Source: Phallusia mammillata | Taxonomy: Eukaryota > Chordata > Ascidiacea > Phlebobranchia > Ascidiidae | Direction of reading: 5' to 3' | DNA length: 64,000 nt | NCBI GenBank assembly: GCA_003260075.1 | Contig: QLIY01000296.1 | Span: 62,001 to 126,000, forward strand | Part shown: positions 1 to 13,100 of the stretch, one piece after another | How positions within the stretch are numbered: the first letter of the stretch is position 1 | Layout: each line of letters starts with the position of its first letter | Position numbers and translations under genes: made by a program | The notes under the pieces: generated by a model | What the model saw: only the letters and a program-made list of their open reading frames with translations | Told to the model about the DNA's origin: nothing | Database searches by the model: none

Positions 1-1801
1 GTGAGTGAATATCTTCGTACTGATGTTGTTTTTAGTTTAATTTGTTCACAACAAAGTTGAATCCAAAAATGGCTTGTTTTATTGGTTTGTTGCAAATTTG
101 CATTGGGCGATTTTCAACTGTAATGTCAGTAACTGTATGTTGTTCAAAAAGATCGCCATGTTTTTCGCGTCTCCAGCATTGTCAGCAGATCTGTGACTAG
201 CTGCTGTAGTTCCTCGAATTGAGTTCGGCGGTTTTTGGTTACTCTGCAACACAGTGGTCGATTTGCTTCCGTGTTGGCACGCACTCACAACAATGCAAAT
301 CGTTTTTCGATCACGTGCTTGATTAACGGGCACAGACAGTTTAGGCAGGCGCCTTCGTCTTGTCATAAAGGCAAAAAATGCTTACAGAGTTTCTATCCGA
401 GTGCCATGCTTGACGTCATGAATTTCTTCCGGTGCCTATATTGCTGTCACGCTTGATTGCGCAACACCATCGCGTCTAGTATCGAATTGTCGCCGAAATG
501 TTTGATTTGGTAGCAAAATTTAAAAAAAATGCATGATTCTGGTTCCCCCCCCCCATCGAATTGTCGCCGAAATGTTTGATTTGGTAGCAAAATTTAAAAA
601 AATGCATGATTCTGGTATTCTTGTGTGGGCAATCTTGACTGTTTTTCCTCAGCCCTTGTGTTTTATCAAAACATGAATAATGTGCTACTTCATGATACAT
701 AAGCAAAACTTATATCCTAAACATTTTACGCAATATTACACATTGCCTCACAATGAAAGCAAACCATTTGAACCCTGGTATAATTTATGATTTCGTTTAA
801 AACTGTCAAAACAAGCAAGAATGTTTTTGCCATGCGGCCATAAATGACGCGTTGATAACATTTTAACTAGCACTGTTTGTCAAACACATGCATGTGACTA
901 GCAGATCGTGCGGTGCCTGGTGCAATGCGTTAAACTTTTACCACAAAATGCAATCGACTCACACAAGGAATTTAGCATTGGTTTAGTACGTCAATACCTA
1001 CACCAAAAAACGAACAATTTTTGACAAACCTAAAATTCGCGTGTGTCAGATAATACGCTTCACGCATGACTTATTTCCAGTTTGTCAGCTGTTTTTTATC
1101 TGCTTGACATTGAACTTGTTTTACCTTTGTACCGGGCTGTCCCGATGTCGTAATCACATGTCTTATGACATAATTGCAAATCAGCAGTCTAACGGGTTGT
1201 AATTTTACTGACTGGGCAACAGTTAAATATTGTAAATTGCTTCAAATCACTAACATGACATACAATTCTCGGTGACCCCTTATTAGCCTCTTTAGGTCTT
1301 GAAAATATTATGATCAGGGAAACTTAAGCTGGACACTTAACAAATAGGTTTTCACCGTCACATGTTTCAGAATCAAAGGCAGAAGGTATTTTGTGTCTTC
1401 ACATTATACATTCTAGTAACATTGCATTGCAAACAACAAGTGAGCTTTCATCACAATGTGTTTATCAACCCGCTTCGTTTTATTTGTGTGTGTTGTTTTC
1501 GTTTTTCATTTTTTTTGCATTTGACGCTTGTGTGAACATGATTTTGTCAATAAAAAACTCTTTCCTTCGTGCAAATCGTAAACCTAACCCACATTTGGCC
1601 GATTTTCACATTTTGCCTCGCCCTCTATAGGCTACACACTTCATCGAATTGTCAATGGCATTGTGAAATAAACGTACCGTTCACACAACTCGTGTCTTTT
1701 TTGTCCCACTAACCACACAACGGAATTCGTTCGCTCAAACCGCGCTTCAATTGCTGGTTGCTACTTAATGTAGTGTCGTGCTATGCAAAAGCTTCATACA
1801 G
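1..1801 (+). other. Putative LAMP intron 1 / upstream region
   Basis: No convincing exon found. The window opens on GTGAGT. A 60-bp stretch shares sequence with another on each side of a 10-base poly-C at 545-554. Around 1378-1430 there is a weak echo of the end of the LAMP 5764-5958 exon and its intron (GCAGAAGGTATTT, ATTATACATTCTAGT), possibly a decayed duplicate. TGACGTCA at 411-418. Confidence 0.4.
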
Positions 1802-1831
1802 CTTCCCGAGCAAGCAACGACCTGACAATAA
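1802..1831 (+). CDS. Possible extra 30-nt LAMP hinge exon
   Basis: This 30-nt stretch has an AG before it and GTAAGC after it and is phase 1-1, like the exon at 4134-4163, to which it is similar. Shared bases continue into the intron (ACAATAAGTAAGCTCAAA). It would encode about ten residues (SRASNDLTI-like) in frame with the next exon. It could be a duplicated optional hinge exon or a decayed copy. Confidence 0.4.
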
Positions 1832-3119
1832 GTAAGCTCAAATTGTTTTGCTATTAAACGGTTTAAATCGGAAGCATTTTTTTGTGTGACTTTAAAAATT
1901 GCGGACTCGAAACCAACTTGACCAACGGTGCGCGCTGGCGACGTCCATACAAAATGTCCTTAATCAAGAAGAAAGTGTCATGCGATGGCTTAGACCAAAG
2001 TCCAGTCAGAAACTTTGAAAGAAAAACTACCTGAAACTTCGACTAATGGCGTATAAAACAAATCAGTTTAACTTGTTTTACGAATCAGTATTGCCAGAAA
2101 AGGAAACTAAGACCGGATGGTACATGCAAAGTCAAGGCAGGCGTAGTAGAAAGGAAATTTGAAAGCAGCTAGATGTTTGCGACCTGTGCTAGCCTACCCT
2201 GTTGTCTTTGTACTGCATTATCGGAATGCCTAAATTTAAGGCATTCGATCTCGGCATTTATTTAACTTATCATATGTTTTGTTAGCTTGTAGGTTGTAGC
2301 TAATACAATAAATGGGCCACTGTTTTTTAAACTTGGGTATAACATAGGCTAAGCAAAGTGGTAAATGGTGGCACCCAAAATTTATTTTTACAGTCCGGTA
2401 GACGTGTAATGCAATGTTTTCTTACTCAGAAATTTAGGTTAGTTTTCATTTGCTTGTGTTAAAAATACGTGTATAGAAATACATTAGGCAGTTTTCATAT
2501 GTGCTTGCTGACTAATTAAGTTAATTTACTCAACATCACTAAGATTTACCATACGAAATTTGGGCTCGTCTCATCGGGAAGACCGGGGAGACTTCGGACG
2601 CGGGTAAAGAATGCGCCGGGCATATGACGTCACATTAGAGTATTGTGATGTCATTTTATTAAACCATCATGCCTCCATAACAAAACAGCCAGTGGTGGGA
2701 TTCAGCCGGTTAGCACCGGTTCTACAGAACCGTCTCACGAAATTTTGTGAGATCAGCAAACCGTCACTAGTTACAGCAGCGGTTCTCAAACTGGGGTCCG
2801 CGGTCCCTTTGGGGTCCGTCAAGCGATTTCAGAGGGACCGCAAGGAGCTTGTAGTATTTCTACCATCTTATGAAATATCAGATCTTGCGAGTGTACGCCT
2901 ATAAGTAAAAATTAGTCACACAAATGAGTGACCTTACGAAACTAAATTACAATTCAGTCTGCGTTAGGGTTTCTTTCCCGGGATTCTGGGACCCCGGGAA
3001 TCTCGGACAATTTTAGCAAAAAATTCTATCCCGGGACAAAAAATGATTGCTTTTTAAGTCGCACTCTTTAACCAGAGGTGCGACACCCACATGGTTTCCG
3101 ACTTTCCGTGAACTAAAAG

Positions 3120-3203
3120 CAAAGAGTCGAACCGCTTGTCATATGGGTTCAGGTTCGGTTCGGTTTCACTTGGTTTAGTTTTAAAGGGTTCGGGTTCGGT
3201 TCA

Positions 3204-3302
<99 letters not shown>

Positions 3303-3675
3303 AACCGGTTTGCGGTTTTTAAACCGGTTCAAATTTTTATTCGATTTTAATTTAATTCTTTCCATCATCTATCTGGCCTTATCAAACTCCAAAAGAATTT
3401 TGCCCATGCACTGATATTTTTGACAAGCTATATAAGTGTTATCTCGTGTATTCTTTAGTGCGCTGTTTTGAAAAAAATCGCAAAATATAAAACAGACTGC
3501 ATTTTTTACTGGTTCGGTTCCGGTTCGGGTCCAACGCCAAACAAAATATGGGGTTCAACTCCGGTTCGGGTTTTTAGAAAATCGTAATTAGCGGTTCGGG
3601 TTCGGTTCGGGTTTAATGAAATTAACCGCTCAAACCGGTTCGCGGGTTCGGGTTCAGTTCCGGTTCGACTCCCTG
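3120..3675. mobile_element. hAT-like MITE with 8-bp TSD, poly-C inside
   Basis: Ends are CAAAGAGTCGAACC and CCGGTTCGACTCCCTG, inverted repeats of each other. They are flanked by a perfect 8-bp duplication ACTAAAAG (3112-3119 and 3676-3683). The interior is built from GGGTTCGG-type repeats and interrupted by 96 C (3206-3301), which probably replaces unresolved sequence. No coding capacity: the proline and glycine homopolymer ORFs are by-products. Confidence 0.85.
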
Positions 3676-3837
3676 ACTAAAAGGGTTCCCCGAGGTTTCT
3701 TGCAACAATTCAAACTGGAATGATAAATAGTTCTATTATTGTGAAAAGTACAACAGTGTTAGAACCCACGTTATAGCTCTCCAGTTTGTCAAATTCGCGT
3801 TATAGCTCTCCAGTTGGTGAAAATTGTCAATTTGTAA

Positions 3838-3911
3838 AATGCCAAGACGGCTGAGTGGTTATAGCGCCAACGACTTGTGTCACAAGGTTGTGAGTTCTAA
3901 TCCTATCTCTG
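3838..3911 (+). repeat. tRNA-derived fragment (SINE head or tRNA pseudogene)
   Basis: It reads GGCTGAGTGGTTATAGCGCC like a class II tRNA A box and GGTTGTGAGTTCTAATCC like a B box, about 45 bases apart, followed by an A/T-rich tail. The T loop has TTCTAAT where TTCGAAT is expected, so a functional tRNA is unlikely. Most likely a SINE head or tRNA pseudogene. Confidence 0.55.
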
Positions 3912-4133
3912 TAGCTTTTCGTCAAATCGAAAACTGATTTTAATTTAAAAAAAGATTTAACAAAAAAAGATTCAATTAACTTGGAATATAACAGGCAGCT
4001 CGAGGATCGTATAATAGTGCATTGGTAGCCGTAATTCGCATAAAATTGTGCATTGAAGACCCCGTTTTGCATAGATTGTTGTTAAAATGTGTCTCACTTG
4101 TATTTGTATTTACTTTGCATCTTGTATTTTCAG

Positions 4134-7100
4134 CCTCGGGAATGAGCGACGAACCAACAATAAGTAAGCTCAAAATGTTTTGTCATTGAACAGCTAAAAA
4201 CGAAAACTTTTTGTTTAATTGTTTTCTCTATGCTTAATAGAAATGTGTAACTATGCGTCAGGCAGGTCTTTATGAATTGTCCTAACCTTATTAAATAAAC
4301 TTACAGATGAATGGACAGCAAAAAGCGGAAACGATACATGCTTTATGGCTACAATGGGTATTCAATTCCGAGCTACATACAACACCACCGCAAATGCATC
4401 CAGTGTAGGCAGCGTAAGTGTGTGTTAGGAATTCATGCAATTTTCTGTGACATACAGGGAGTCGAACGGCTTGTCATATGGGTTCAGGTTCGGTTCGGGC
4501 TCACTTGGTTTTGTTTTTAAGGGTTCGGGTTCGGGTTCGGTTTTTTCTACCCATCATCTGCGTGACTTTATCAAACTCCAAAAGAATTTTGGCCGTACAA
4601 TGTTATTTTTGACACCCCCTATAAGTGTTATCTCGCGTATTCTTTAGTGCGCTGTTTTGAAAAAAAATATAAGTTATATCCCCCCCCCCCAGTTCCGGTT
4701 CGGGTCCAACGCCAAACAAAATACGAGGTTCAACTCCAGTTCGGATTTTTAGAAAATCGTAATTAGCAGTTCCTGTTCGGTTCGGGTTTAATGAAATTAA
4801 CCGCTCAAATCGGTTCACGGGTTCGGGTTCAGTTCCGGTTCGACTCTGACATAGCCTAATTGACAGTGGTGGCATTCAGTCGGTTCGCACCGGTCCTATA
4901 AAACCACCCCCCCCCCCCCCCCCCAGTTCCGGTTCGGGTCCAACGCCAAACAAAATACGAGGTTCAACTCCGGTTCGGATTTTTAGAAAATCGTAATTAG
5001 CAGTTCCGGTTCGGTTCGGGTTTAATGAAATTAACCGCACAAATCGGTTCACGGGTTCGGGTTCAGTTCCGGTTCGACTCTGACATAGCCTAATTGACAG
5101 TGGTGGCATTCAGTCGGTTCGCACCGGTCCTATAAAACCACCTCACGAAATTTTATGAGATCAGCGAACCGGTTAGCATTACTGGTTACTGTCAATGTAC
5201 TTTTTGTAACACAATTGGCTAAAAAATATAACTTTTGTAATAGAACCGACTGACAAAAAAGTTAAATTCCACCGCTGCTAAATAAGTGACAAATATTACA
5301 CTGCATTATTAATTTAGTTCAAGTAATAGGCATCGTCGCGTTCACAGTTAACTAGGCGCAAGAAACAAAGACAAAATTTGATTAATGCGTTATAATAGGA
5401 TATACATACCTTGACACACCATCTATTACATACACAGGCAATGTTCGACTTCGAAAAGAACGCTACTGTAACGTCAGCATCATGCAAGAATGTCTCCAGT
5501 TTTGCTGTCACTTGGTCACAACCTAAACGCAACGTTAACCTCATGATTACATTCACAAAAGATGATACCGATTTTAAAATGACTGATGTCACTCTAATCT
5601 TCGTTGTTGATGAGACCACCTTTCCCAAATCAACAAGTAAAAGTGTACTTCTAAGTTTTTTTCCTGAAACATTCAGAAGTATAAGCACGATAGGCCTTAA
5701 ACATTTGAGTTATTATGTCGTTTCTTGGATATTTGAATCAAAGTGTAATGTTGTACCTTTCAGTCAATGGATCTGGCGTGTCAGCTACAGCAAGCAAACT
5801 GTCGTTGCTACAAACGCCTGTTGGTAGCTCGTACAGCTGTTCAATGGAATCGCAGATTGCGCTAACATCGAACACCACCGATATGACCATGGTTTATCTT
5901 CGTTTGGTCAATGTCAGTAAACTTCAATCGTTTATGATGAAAGCTAAATCAGCTGAAGGTATTTTTCCCCACATGTCTGCTTTTAGTTGCATGTATATTA
6001 TACATTCTAGTTTTGTACACCCCCCCCCCAAACTTCAATCGTTTATGATGAAAGCTAAATCAGCTGAAGGTATTTTTTCCTACATGTCTGCTTTTAGTTG
6101 CATGTATATTATACATTCTAGTTTTGTACGTATAAATCAATAACTACATGTGTCCACTGTTACAAAATAATACGGCTACTTTTTCGGTAAAAAGACGTGT
6201 GAGGTAGCCACACATATGCCTCTTGATGATTTGCTTACGTAACTGTTACGGTTTTGCTGTTGTACAAACGTGTGGAATGTAACGATTGGCTATTTTTACT
6301 TTTTGCTCAACAAGCCATTTATTTTAATTTATATTGGTGTACCCACTGTAACAAGTCAAAACCCGTATTAAGTTGTCTAGCCGACATTCGTCCTTCCACA
6401 TTGGTTTAATTACCAATCGCTATGCTAAGCCAAAATCGACAAAGACTTTTATAATGTTTTTCCACCAAAAACTTAGGTATATGTTTTTTCGAGCAGAAAA
6501 GAAATGCTGGCGGGATCAACCTGCTGTGAAAGCAGATCAAGGGAAGTGGACGATCACTGATAAAGACAAGAAAACGTGTCTTCGAGTTGACTCGACCATC
6601 ACATTGCACTTGAAATACCTCGACGTGTCACAAAATGTAATAAGGCAGATACATGTTTATTTATACAATAATGTAAAGGAAATAAATATAACTTAATTGG
6701 CTGTTGTTTGGTAACAAACACCCTAATAACACAGGGTAGATAAAAGTCTATGGCTGATCACCAGAAACACAATTGGCAAAAAATTAAGGCACTTTCCAAT
6801 AAATTCAGTTATTTGCAAGGTCAATTACCGAAAGCCTTCTATATCGGCGACTAAACCAAAAAAAATAACAACTTAATTTTGGGTCGTATCCTGGTTTAAA
6901 AGCACTGATTTTATGGCTGTTAGGAGAAGGAAATAGCTTTATAAAAACCTTTAACTAACTAATGTGCTGACCACAGATGATCGAGACAAGTATACCCATA
7001 AAAGGAACAACCAGTAACGGAACCGGTACATGTGGAGACAAAACAGCAACTCTTATTGTGGACGTTGACAACGCAAAGATGGTCATGCTATCGATGACAT

Positions 7101-10100
7101 TTAAGCAGACAAATAAGGACTATAGTCTTGACTCTGTAATGTTGAGTTACGATAACAGTGCAAAATACTTCCAAAATCACGAAAGTAAGTTTTTATTCAT
7201 TTTTTTTCTTTCAGTAATTACCCGTTAGCTGTTTACGGTTGAGGTATTTTTACCAAAATGTGAACCCGCACACCTAAACTTTAATTGCGACAAGCAGGAG
7301 AACAAGCTGGTCCGCTATGGCCGATAGGGCTACTAAATAAGAACTCACGGCAGGCAAAGGTGGCTAAGTACCGGTAGATGGAGTAAAGAGCACTGAACAT
7401 TTAAATTAACAGTAAGACCAAATCTAAGATGGGATTGAAAACTAAATTTAAACTTAGAAACTAAGTTAGTAAGATGACTTTATTATTGTTAAGAGTAAAA
7501 AAATCCTACCTTAACCCTCATAGTCCTAAGCGTCAGCATTTTAACAAAATTTGCTTAAAATATGTAGAATGCTCTTTGCGCTACCTATATTAGTGCTTAT
7601 ATAGTAAACGTTTTTCTTGTAATTAAGTTCCGAAGTTAGTAATATTCTTCACTACGACATATTACTTTTAATTTCCTTTGTTTTTTGTTTTTGTGTTTCG
7701 CAAATATCTTGTTAGAAAGTAGATGATTTTTAAAGCATCAGCTAATTTCTATGTTTGTCATTTTATTTTAATTGCCTATAAGTTGTATTAGTGCATGTAC
7801 AAAAGTTAAAGACATTCGAAACTAGTGGGTAAAAACCGAACTCTTTAATTATATCCTCCAGATTATGGCGACATGTCGAATGTTACCGGCACCAAAATGA
7901 ATGCGTACGTGACTGCCTTGGGAAACTCATATAAATGCGATTTGGACCAGAGTCTGAGTGTAGTCAACACGACTGCAAGTATGTTGGAGCTAACGTTCGG
8001 TGCCACACAATGGGAGGCTTTCAATAAATCGGGTGATGGCACATTCAGTGGCGGTAAGTTTTGATCAAAAACTAGCATGATCAGAAGAGTGTGTAGTTTA
8101 TTGACAAAGTGTAATGTATTTTTCTGTCGGGCAAAAGATTTAAATATAACCGTTAAAAAAACTGCAGGGGTGGGATTCAGCCGGTTCGCACCGGTTCCGT
8201 AGAACCGTCTCACGAATTTTTATGAGATCAGCGAACCGATTAGAATTACTGCTTACTGTCAATGGACTTTTTGTAACAGAACCGACTAAAATTATGACTT
8301 TTGTGATAGAACCGGCTGACAAAAAATTGACCCCACCACTGAAAACCTATCCCATTTAAGTAAGTGTTTTAACCTGAGCGTCAAATTTCAAATTCTCTGG
8401 TTTCAGCTTATTACTGCGCTGCAGAGCAAACGACAGCTGCCCCGATCCACACACGTAAGTCATACTCAGTGTATGTTACATGGTGTAAAAAATGCTTGTG
8501 CTCTACCTTTGTTTCTTTTTAGCTACAACTAATCCACCATATGTGCCAGCAACCGACCCAACAGTGGGTAAGTCAATTATAATCCAATTATGACACCATC
8601 GACGGTGACGTCATAGTTTAGGTCAGGTGTCGGCAACCTTTTTTCTACTGCGAACCGGTTTTGAAACTGAATTTTTTTTCATTAATTTAACAGCATTTCT
8701 TCAAAATGTTTGAACAATAAACATTATTGGTTTTCACCAATATTTTATCCACATATCTATTTGAAGAAGTAACATATTTTCTTAGATTTGAATATACCAT
8801 TTGTTCGGTTATGTTTATCATTTGCATATCCTTCTGTCTATTTTCTTTCCATTTATTAAAAATCTTGTTTAATTAAAAACCAGATTTTCTTAAAATTTTG
8901 TGTAACTTGATTTTTCTTTGTAGAAAATATCACCATTAAGGATACTGCCAACAAAAATGTGACATGTTTCATGGGCCAAATCGGTTTGCAAATGCGTCTG
9001 AAGTACATGACGACGAAAAACGACACCATGGTAAGATTAATGGCCCTCAGTAACTCAAGAAGCAACAACTTCAATGATCATTTTTTAATGACTGGTGTTT
9101 GAAAGAATAGAAATAAAACAGTCGTTAAACACCCGAAAATTTTACGAACCGCAATTCATTCTAAATAGCTTTAACACTGAAAAAGCTTAATTAACGACGT
9201 AATCAAAACTAAATATAAAAAATGTACCAGTAAATGCGAGTGCTGTATACGTACTATTATAAATATCGACCTCTGCTGCTGCTTACGGTTGTTTTACATT
9301 TTTAAGTAGCCTTATGTGCTTGTTAAAACAAATAAATGTTGTTTCCAGGCGGATATCTCATTCAACTTCCAGAAAGCCGACACAACCATAACCGCCACGT
9401 GCAATGCCACCATGTCCATGGTAACTTTTAAGGCACCAAACACCAACCGATCTGTTATATTAAACTTCAAAGTTGATAATAAGACGAAGCAAGCCTATCT
9501 GTTCTCTGTAGCCGCCAGCTATCAAATTACTTCCAAATATCCTGATGCAAAAAGCCCTTGTAAGCTTAAGATATATTTTTTATTTGAAGAAAAGCTCGAT
9601 GTAGATTGTAGAATATATATATTTTAGGTCAAATTAATGTTTTTAGCACTTTCCTGGGAATAATGGGAGCGTGCATTTAAGCAATAATACAAATTTATTC
9701 ACATCAGTAATTGTGTGTTCTTTTTAGCCGCATTTGAATGTGTGTGTGTACATAGTGATCACATTCAAAGGTGCCTCTAAACTATTTACCGAATAAAATT
9801 GTTTTGATAAACTCTCGAAGTTTCTTGCGCTAATATACTGAATCGAATTAGACCACAATATATTTTGAAATGACTCTTTCACGAGTAAACATGCAATTAA
9901 AATCACCAGGATGAAATGTTATTAGCAATAACTTACTACGGATCGGAAAAATATTCTGGGTGGTAGCTAAAATAAATTTGCCTAAAAACCACATTTTTGT
10001 CATATCGTTACATGGTTTGCTAACTTTAAAAAAAAATATTACATCATTGATGCTAGGGGACATGCTTTACATAATTTCCTTTCTGTTTTTAGCTGATACC

Positions 10101-13100
10101 CCTGTCACAAATTTGAAGGATAGTTTAATGTTGCTAAACAGCAAAACCAACGAATCTTACTCTTGTAATTCTCATGAAACTGATATACTTGTAAATTCCA
10201 CCGGAATGGTTATAGTCCGAATTACTGGTGTAAAGACCCAAGCATTTGGAATCAAATCTGGAAAGTTTTCTGGAAGTAAGTTACTGTTTTCTACAAACTA
10301 TTCCAAAATAAGCAAACGTTTTTTAGGTATTTTGTTGTTTTGGTGCGGCATGATTTTATCAATTCTTGATTGAGTACCCGCTGTAGCAAATTCAGTTTAT
10401 ATATTTGGTACAAGTTTTCGCTAAATAGTTTTTGATTCATTACATACAAAAGAAATCAAGGGATGTAATATCATTTAATACTCAATACTTTTATCATTTT
10501 TGTAATGAATTTTATTGCCTATAAAAAATATGTCACAATATATGGCTTACCTTTGCTTTTGACATGCTTTTATTTTATGTTTAATAATATTTGCACCGTT
10601 ACTTTTTATCTGTTAATAAATGCATTTTCCAACAAATCTGCAGTCTCAAAGTGTTATTACGACAAACCGGTTCCTATGGCAAAGACTGGAAACTGGAGTA
10701 TTAACGATGTGAAAAAGCATGAATGTGCCCGCTACATGTTTTCCCTCTATGCTAACGTCACTTATCGTACCCTCACCAACACAGTGAGTTAATGACTTAA
10801 ATAAGTTTTTGTTCTACTTTCGTTAAGCAGAACAAAAAATGATTCAAAAATCTTTTGAAACGAGAAACTGATTTGTGACTTTTAGAAGTGTTTGAGATTA
10901 ATGGCATCATTATTCAGTGGTTTCCTTATGGAACAATGTAACACCAAAATTATATGATTTCAGGAGGCCCATGCACTCATACCTCTAGCCAATGACACTA
11001 AATACGGTGGCATTTGTGGCAAAGAGATTTCCGTTTTGGTGGTTACAATGAACGGAATGAACATCACTTTCTCCTTTAACAAAACCGACTCCACGAGCAA
11101 GGCAACTTATTACATGTTTGCTGTGTCCTACCGATACGACCCGTCAATGTCTATGTATTTCCCAAACCACGAATACGTAGGTATGTCGATTTATCCGAAA
11201 AATCCAGCAGACGATGAAATGTGTCAATCTGTTCGTAATCTGTGAGGCCTGAAGATTATGTAGGTTAATCGGTAAAAGAGTGGCTCCTGCTCTACATTCG
11301 AAATTGAGCTGCTTTCATTGTACTGTATTGTTTAAATCAACCGGGTATATGTACCTACGTATAACGGGTTATTTTTGTTCTACCAGTAGTTACTAAACCG
11401 TTTTTGGTGGATCCTTACCATAAAATGTTTCAAAAAACTTTACGATTCCTAACAAGGAAACAAACCACACGGAAATTTAACTGACCTGTGGTATTTCGTC
11501 TTATTAGACCAGATATATTTGAACAATATTGTTCCGTCTTTTATTCCATGTTTAGATTTCTGTTGTTGCCATGATTAAACTTTCAAGAATTGACAGGGAA
11601 CCTGAGCCGCAGATCCAAATTAAAATCTCCCAAAATTAAATATTTCAAACTACCATACAACTCATAGCAGCAGACTGGTTACTAAAATAATGTACTTTGA
11701 CCTTTATCCGCCTACGGAAAAATTTAACATTTTACAGAAAAAATGCCTGTACTTCTGACCAACACCACCCTGAAGCTGTTCGATACCAAGACTGGTCATT
11801 CGTACAAGTGTACAGCAAACACCACGGCTCATCTCAACTACACTATGCTTACTTTCGCCAATGTTCACATTCAGCCCTTTGGAGTGGAAGAATCAGGTGG
11901 ATTTGCTGCAGGTAAAATTATTAAGACTTTTTGTTTGATTTCACATATATATGATTTGGTGGAAATTCAGCTTTATTGGCTGATTTCTAAGTTGTTTCAA
12001 ACCTAAGCGTAATGCAAAATACAGATGAATCCGGTTAATCGGGATAAATGACTTGTCAAACAAGCGGCGATTTTATCCATATGTGCGAGTGAACAGAAAC
12101 AACATTGTCATTCATTTTGCTATTTGAATATTTCAAACTAACATATTTCAACATTGTAAGACCCAAGCCGTTGCAGAAAGAAAGCGTTTTGTAAATGTTA
12201 CCAACATATCACAAAGGTTTTGACTAAAACTTTGTTTATCACCACACGTTGTCAGCAAAAATATTCCATCGGCAAAACGAGTTTCAAAGGTTCAGCATAA
12301 CCCTGTAGCATTAAAAAGGTGCTCGATACATTCAAAGCATATGGACTAGACCAGTGGTTCCCAACCTTTCGTGGACGAATTATATATCTGAATTTACACG
12401 AATTATATATCTAACTGGCATCTTCAGTTGCTTATTCAAATAGAATCAAATTGAGTTAATTTTCCACTACGCACAGCCGAAGAATGTGAGACGGAAAAGG
12501 ATAAACTCTCTACGGGCGAAATAGCGGTTGTGACTGTGTGTATTGTCATGTTTTTTGTCATCCTCGCCGCGCTCTTAATCTACATTTGTAAAAAATGCCG
12601 AAAGAAGGACGGATACGGTGCTCTTCTAAGATAATGTAAAAATCTGCCATGTTTTATTGACGGCTGTAAAATATGTAATTTATCTCACTATTCGTGAACT
12701 TTCCTGCAATAGACTTTTAATTCAATCCAAACTACTTTTAAGTGCAAATCTATTATGCTTTATTTTTGTCGCGTAATGGCGCTAGAGGGCCACCCACCCA
12801 CTATTATAACTATGGATCGCAAAAAAATGACCATGGTTTGGCATTTAACTGATCTCCGTTCTTCATTGGGCATTTCATGCAACAACGTCGCAAAAAGACA
12901 CGTCGCTTGCTTATGCCAGAGGTATGCTTGTAAATACTGTTTAATTCGCCAAAGGTTGAGGTGCAAGCTTACAGCGGGGTCTTTTTAGAAAAATAAATTT
13001 GCACGAAAGTCGTCAATGACGTCAGTTACCTACCCAACCAATGACGTTACCACCTTCACTTCACTAAGTCACATTTTGTATAATTTCTTGTGGCATAGGT

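Larger units (their letters stand above)
1832..4133 (+). other. LAMP intron with MITEs and a tRNA-like fragment
   Basis: No exon recognised between the two hinge exons. It holds a truncated copy of the CAGTGGTGGGATTCAG element (about 2691-2770), a hAT-like end (CAGCGGTTCTCAAACTGGGG, from about 2777), the complete MITE at 3120-3675 and the tRNA-like segment near 3840-3910. Confidence 0.6.

Noticed and set aside
3206-3301. Long C runs as G-quadruplex or telomere-like regulatory DNA
   Set aside because: Uninterrupted homopolymer without the spacing of G4 motifs; position inside MITEs and at duplicated flanks points to artefact.
3136-3414. Poly-proline and poly-glycine ORFs over the C/G runs (also near 20741, 26994, 34303-34817, 39924, 56143, 60000)
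   Set aside because: They are translations of homopolymer runs that appear to be assembly filler; no codon variation and no splice context.
12755-12988. 77-codon ORF between LAMP terminal exons 1 and 2
   Set aside because: No splice sites in phase with the LAMP gene, no similarity, and both strands open by chance.
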